This document shows, in pieces, positions 58,102 to 64,000 of a stretch of DNA of 64,000 nt. The notes under the pieces were generated by a model. It was not told the origin of the DNA. It did not search any database and saw only the letters and a program-made list of their open reading frames with translations. Source of the DNA: Epiperipatus broadwayi (taxonomy: Eukaryota; Onychophora; Udeonychophora; Euonychophora; Peripatidae); the NCBI GenBank assembly GCA_028023455.1, contig JAQFVV010012434.1, forward strand, positions 7,251,157 to 7,315,156, given 5' to 3'. How positions within the stretch are numbered: position 1 is the first letter of the stretch; every line of letters begins with the position of its first letter. Position numbers and translations under genes: made by a program.

Positions 58102-61049
58102 GCCTATACAATCACAAACATTCTAATGCTATGATTATGAGGACTTAATATCCTTGAAAGCACTTAGCTTTTATTTTATATTTATATTAATTTTCATTCA
58201 TTTATAGTTTTTTGGGTGAATGCTTGTAAGCACATATAACGTAAATCCATGTAAGATGGCCTAAATGAAGATGAAAATTGAAATAATTATATTTTTTGTG
58301 TGGTTTGAAGGAAATTTAATTTGATCAGTTTTACTGATAACGAAAAAATAGAGAAAAATCTACAAACAGTAATTAAACGATAAAAAGTCTTCAATTTATT
58401 AATATCTTTAATCACTGATTGATTGTATACTTGTAATTAAAAAAAATGTAAAAGATTTGATAAAAGAGAAAGTATAAAGAAACACATTTTTGGGAATAAT
58501 TTATTATTCATTTTTTGTTTATATTTGGGTCTGGAATGGGGAGTTTAACAGTGGAAATTTTTTAGCTTTTGTGAAATTTTAATGTAGTTAAGAAATGATT
58601 TAGCAGTTTGTACTGTAGTTTATGAAGCAAAAATCATCCTTGTCAGAAATATGGAATTTAAGGCTCATTTATTGATATGGCCAGAGAATATGCTTGGCTA
58701 GGCACTTAAGTATACTAACTCTCCATCAACTATGTAGATTTTTTCTGGAGCTTTCTGAAATTGAACCCAGGATTAATTTAAAATGCCTACAGAAATTGCC
58801 TTTATTTTATCTTGAAAAATGGAGCATTTAAAAGGAAACTATTTGATAGAGAAAAGACATTATTTTTCATGCCATTCTAATCAATGTGGAAGTACTACTA
58901 AAATAATAAAAAAAGACCATGGTCTTACTATTCTTTTTAATACTTTAAAAAACAACAATTTATTGAAAAGACCTTAAGTCAGTACAATTTGATTTCTTTA
59001 TTAACATGCAATTTATATGTATTTATTTTTATATGCTTTGCTATATGAATGCATTTTAAAATAATTAGTTTTAATTTTATGTGTGTGCATGTATTTATAT
59101 GAGGTAATTTTAAAGTGAAATAAATTGTTAGTTGTAATTGAAGTTGTCAGTACTTGTTTTTATTTAGTAGTACCTTTTATTTCCAAATGGTCATTTAAGA
59201 ACTTATCAGTTAAGAAAAAATATATGTATATTTTAATTAGAGAGACCGTTTAACCACTGAGAAAAATGCCAGAATGTTCTGTGAATTGAGGGATTCTGGT
59301 ATTTGAAATTGGTTCGTTTAGTATGGTCCCATGATAAAAGAATGAAATACATGTTTTTATATATTTAAATTAAATTATTGCTAAGTGAAAAAAACTATTT
59401 CAAAATACTAGTATTGGTTTTGAGATGATTGGAAAATATAACCGGTTTCAGATTCACTCATCTCCATTATTATCTACTTTAGATGTGACTAGGAAATTTG
59501 CATTTGTTTATTCATATTAAAAGAAGGTCCCTTGAGATTACCAGTATGATAAAATGGCTTCCCAAAGTGTGGCTGGGTTAATGTAGCATATAAAAATAAT
59601 CAGAAATAATTAATAAATAAATACACAATCATACTATTTTTATTCCAAAAATTTTGCATAAAATTAAGATTACAATAAAGGAATGCCTTGAAGGAGATAA
59701 AAGATTAGTGATGTTTGCTGAATATTCATAACATATTGATCTCTTTAGATTTTTTTTTAATTAATAAATCACTAACAATGTGACCACATAAAGTGTATTA
59801 TAAAAATATTCTATGTTAATATTAGTTATAATAACCATCAAATAGTGATTTAAAGCAAAAAACTACCTTTCTATTTCTGAAATAAACAAATTATCTTTTA
59901 TAATGAAGATGTATAATACAGAATTTATTGACTTCACAAAAACATCAAGTTTTTAGCCTTTTTAAAAATTTGCTCAAAATAATCTCCAAAACACTAAAAT
60001 CTGATAACTATCAGAGAAAGACATCAAACTTATCAAGCCTTGTCTAAATTTTTTTAAAGTCACTGTATTTTTGATTATCAGGATATCTCTAGTTTTTTGT
60101 TGTTTTGAAATGAAAAATTTTCTAGTGCTTTTTCTGGATTTCTCCTTATGAAGCACTTCATTTTGATAAAGAATATGGTCAAGAGAGATCGAATTTCTGA
60201 AAATTTTAAAAGTGATAAAAAAGTAAAGTTAATAATGATATTAAAAAATATTATTGAATTGAGAAAAAAAGTTATACATAGAAATAAAAATCCCAAAATT
60301 ATGAAACAAATATCTTGGCAATGTAAAATAAATGTTCATTTAGCTTGTAGACAAATTCTATTTACCATTGTAGCTATATTTAGATTTATATTGAAAAGTA
60401 TTTTAATAGATGTATTCTGTGAAGACAAATAGAGATAATGACTTAGTGCAGCAAGAGATAGCTGCAATAACTGAACTACTACTGATATTTTAATGGGTTC
60501 CTTTATTTTATCAGTTACACAATAATCTTGATGAAAACTTTGACTCTTGGCTGACATATTTTTTTCTCTCTTTTTTCTTCATCTCCTTATATAGCAATCT
60601 GCTTTATGGAAACCATCTCTTCCTATCAATATCTGTTCATTTTCTTTCATGTCATTTTCCTTTGTTTGTTTTTGTATTTCTTTATCTAGTAATTAGTATT
60701 GCTGTGTTTTTTTTTCTTTGTTCTAATTTTAATTAAATCTTATAATTATCTATAATCATTTTTTCATAGAATTTAACTTTAATTAGCTTATTAATGGATT
60801 TGAAATACATATATATTAGTATAAAATTTATTTTTGATTAGTGGAAACTCTTGTCTAAATTAGTTAACTTTAACTTGTATACAATTTTTACTTATATATC
60901 AGTATTCTCCTTCATCTCTTTTATAAATAAATATATTTATATTTAAACTCTCCAATACCAATATTTATTGAAAATAAATGATGTCTTTATAACAATGGCT
61001 TAATACATGTAGGCATAGTTTTGCAAATGTTTTCATTTTAATAAATCAC
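57471..61049. other. Non-coding stretch with (TA)n and accidental frames
   Basis: 57480-57900 is less AT-rich and probably an old dispersed repeat. A (TA)n tract of about 43 bp lies at 58058-58100. A 94-codon plus frame at 60148-60432 is Lys/Ile-rich, as expected of AT-rich sequence, and has no domain I recognise. Confidence 0.4.
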
Positions 61050-61760
61050 TTTTCTAAAGAAAAGTTAATCAAATATTCACACATGCACTGTACTATAGTA
61101 ATCAATTAGCAATGTTAAATATGAATAAACTCTCAATATGAGTCATGAGATAAAATCTTTGAAAAGATTAAAATGGCCATCTCATCTTTTATACCTAAAT
61201 GCAATTATATAGGCAAATCTTAAGCATCTTGAAAAGAGTGCGAATATATTAAATTATTCACATTACTTATATATTTTTTAATATCCTGTTAACATGTGTG
61301 AAATATTGAATGTACTATGTGTTAATATTAGATGTTATATTTAATATAAATAATCAATAATTATTTTTTACTAGCAGAGTATCAAACTGCAATTCTAAAG
61401 AAAAGATAATCATATCTCCTCACATTCTCTAGTAAAATTTTATGATTATTTGCATTAAGTATAACATATAATATTAACTCACAGTAAATTTCAATATTTA
61501 ACAAGTGTTAATAGAATATATAAAAAGAATTGTAAGTAAAGTGAATAATTTAATATATTCACACTTCTTTTCCAAGATGCTTAAGATTTACCTATATAAT
61601 TGCATCTTGATATAAAAGATATGAAAGCCATTTTTATCTTTTCAAAGTCTTTATCTTGTGACTTAGATTGAAGATTTACTCATGTTTAACATGACCAATT
61701 GAATATTATAGTACTGCACATGTGTGAAGGTTTGATAACTCTCTCTTTAGAATTAAAACT
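61050..61760. repeat. Large inverted repeat with about 215-bp arms
   Basis: 61050-61265 and 61540-61760 align as inverted copies with gaps (shared AGATGCTTAAGATTT region, GTGAATAATTTAATATATTC, ATGTGTGAA). The spacer is about 270 bp. The arms are well diverged, so it is an old foldback. Confidence 0.55.
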
Positions 61761-61807
61761 TCACACTGAGCTAGTAAAAATTTCTTGATTATTTATATAA
61801 ATCACTT

Positions 61808-62064
61808 TTACTAAGGCTGTAACCTTTAGGAATAAGCGTCTGAAAAATTCAAAGGTAGGGACCTCTACAGGTCTTAGCCACAAGCTTGCTAAGACCTGTA
61901 GAGGTCTCTACCTTCGAATTTTTCAGACGCTTATTTGTGGCTAAGACCTGTAGAGGTCCCTACTTTCGAATTTTTCAGACGCTTATTTGTGGCTAAGACC
62001 TGTAAAGGTCCCTACCTTCGAATTTTTCAGACGCTTATTCCTAAAGGTTACACAGCCTTAGTAA
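61808..62064. mobile_element. MITE-like foldback with three 52-bp tandem units
   Basis: The ends are inverted: TTTACTAAGGCTGT at 61808 and ACAGCCTTAGTAAA at 62064. The inverted region extends about 70 bp inward (AACCTTTAGGAATAAGCGTC, TGAAAAATTC). The right arm contains three tandem units of exactly 52 bp starting with GCTAAGACC at 61888, 61940 and 61992. The units differ at only a few positions, so the tandem growth is recent. No coding sequence. Confidence 0.75.
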
Positions 62065-64000
62065 ATATTACTTAATATAATAATGTGCGTTTAATAAAAT
62101 TTATAATTATAAATCATTTTTATAAATCAAATTATATACTCAATTTTAACTAAGTATAAATTATCAATCGAGAGGGTTTTTTTGTCTTACTTTTATTTCA
62201 TTATGTTTAACTCTCTAATTTATTAAAGCAACTTGTAATATGCAACTACCATATCTGAATAAATTCGTATCATTATAATATATATATATATATTAACGTT
62301 TCCATAAATAAAATACACAAATTATATTAAAGTAGCATAGTTTCTATTTTCTGTATAAATATGTTATCAATTGTGTGTATATGTATATATAACTGACACA
62401 CTATACACGTTTATCTATATATCTGTTTGTGATCATATGATGGTTTATACTAATGATGGAGTCATATGATTTTATCAAGCAGTTTTCTGTATTTTTTAAT
62501 GGTTTTTAAATTTCTTCTTCAATTTTGACTTATTTTTACTTTATTGCATCAATTACTGAGATTGGAAAAAAGCTTAGTTGTCAGGTGTTGTTCATGTCAT
62601 AGAGTCACGTATCTGTTCTAGTTGTGATAAAAGGATTATGTGATGCTTTGAATTAAAAAAAGTTTTAAATTTAATCATTTTCTAAATACAAATATGTAGA
62701 CAAAATATATTAAATAATTAACATTAATAAAACAGAAATGGAGATAAGTTGACTGGGAATTGATAATTGCAATCTTGAAAAAAAAAATCTGAGTACAATA
62801 AATAAGAAGCCAATTTGAAACTAGATACTGATTTCAGTTTCTTTTTAAGTACTTTAAGTATTCAGTGCGGTAATTAAGCTTGATGAGATTTTTAATTAAG
62901 GAGGGAAATAGAAGTACTAACATAACTATCAAGGATTAAGATTAATATAATTTCTTTTAAACAAGTTTTCCAAAGATAAATGCTTAATTAAAGTTTAATT
63001 TATATTTTTTCGGAAGTATAGATCTCTGACTGCAAAGAAAATAAATTCTAACTAGATAAAATCTATTTTCGGTCTTCTTAGATGTAGCAGTAAAAGACTA
63101 TTAATATTTAAAATTGATTAAAACAAATGTTATCGATATTTATTTTATTATTGCCTATACTTCTGTATTAAATTTAGAATTGCCAGACTAAAGAAAAGTG
63201 GATTTTTTAAAATGAATAGTGCCACAGCTTCTATTGCTAGGAACAACAATAAAGTATGATGAAACATTAATAAAAATAATAATAGGTTCTTTTAATTTGA
63301 ATGTCTATTGATATTAAATATTTGTTTAAATCATGGTTTGATTATTATAAATATTCTGTTAAACAGAATATCATTATAGAAATACTTGAATGCTTCTATT
63401 TTCAAATAAATGTCATTTTATGGGTTATTTTATAGTTATGAATCCTAACATATACATAGTATTATATAAATATTTATAGTTGCACAAATATTATAGGAGT
63501 TTGTGCAAACTTCAGAATTTTCAATTAGATTTTAAAGCTTGACATATTACTGATGTATGAAAACATTTTAAGAAATGAGTTATAGACACGAGAAATTATT
63601 ATTTTGGATTCAGACAATTATTACTAATTATTAAAGATGTAGGATTATAACATGAATCTGAAGCTTCATAAGCAATATATTTAAAGCATAAATTCACTGA
63701 CTCACACAAAGATTTTAAAATAGTTGAAATACATTGGAATCATATAGAAAATTCAGTCATTTACTAGTAGAGCTCATTTTAAGTCTGATTTCAAAAATCT
63801 TGAAGTAATATAGATGCTCATAAATAATATCAATGACTTTTATTAAATGATAATATTTTGTTAAGCAAAATTGTTAGAAATTTTTAAGAATAAAGAGGGC
63901 CATAAAGCTAAACTATCTGATCATAAAGATGCTCATATTTTGCAAAGTTATGAAAATAAAAGAAATAGAAAAGATTACAGCAATTGTTGTGAAATTCTCT
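62065..64000. other. AT-rich stretch to the window end
   Basis: Only a (TA)n run at 62278-62293 stands out. No gene or element is supportable. Confidence 0.5.

Noticed and set aside
60148-60432. A 94-codon plus frame
   Set aside because: Lys/Ile/Asn-rich as expected of AT-rich sequence, overlapped by antisense frames, with no domain or splice context.
61888-62043. Regular 52-bp units considered as a CRISPR-like array
   Set aside because: The units are contiguous tandem repeats without unique spacers and sit in a eukaryotic foldback element.

Overview
This is animal nuclear DNA. It is very AT-rich and packed with (TA)n and (ATT)n runs, decayed retroelements and foldback repeats. Coding sequence appears only as short islands bounded by splice-like sites. 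The RTE-type LINE, the TTAGGG-like hexamers, the tRNA-type fragments and the density of ribozyme-bearing repeats fit a lophotrochozoan, most likely a mollusc such as a cephalopod. The species is inference; nothing in the window identifies it.

Host genes. No complete gene is visible. The best exons are: the last exon of a leucine-rich-repeat protein (44361-44668, minus; LRRCT-like start and hydrophobic C-terminus); two phase-compatible exons on the plus strand (34167-34228 and 34445-34613); a terminal-type exon at 5880-6088 (plus); a well-bounded internal exon at 22765-22842 (minus); and a phase-compatible minus pair at 25369-25550 and 24215-24320, weakly reminiscent of tau/MAP microtubule-binding repeats. 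The rest is intron, intergenic DNA and repeats.

Mobile DNA. 6.8-7.7 kb is a palindrome of two copies of the GIY-YIG endonuclease end of a Penelope-like element. 16.7-22.5 kb holds a 1.6-kb direct duplication flanking a 2.1-kb LTR-like element. 45.16-48.42 kb is a nearly full-length RTE-type LINE with two frame breaks, followed head-to-tail by an older truncated copy that carries a tRNA-Gly(UCC)-like sequence. 51.2-56.4 kb is an internally deleted LTR retrotransposon with 1.7-2.0-kb LTRs and a broken gag-like frame. Smaller foldbacks lie near 5.0, 12.8, 45.0, 49.8-50.3, 61.0-61.8 and 61.8-62.1 kb.

Main discovery. Three different repeat families (A at 2.0-2.7 and 27.7-29.0 kb; B at 15.2-16.6 and 56.6-56.8 kb; C at 25.8-26.7 kb) each carry a type I hammerhead ribozyme: a CUGANGA box, a short stem II hairpin, a GAAA box, a very short stem III, a UH cleavage position, and an outer stem I broken by an internal loop. 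Family C is essentially perfect. In the three main clusters the ribozyme units lie partly in direct tandem (361-475 bp apart) and partly inverted. That layout is expected of retrozymes or Penelope-type pLTRs that make self-cleaved circular RNA. The Penelope-type endonuclease remnant shows that a plausible partner retroelement has existed in this genome.
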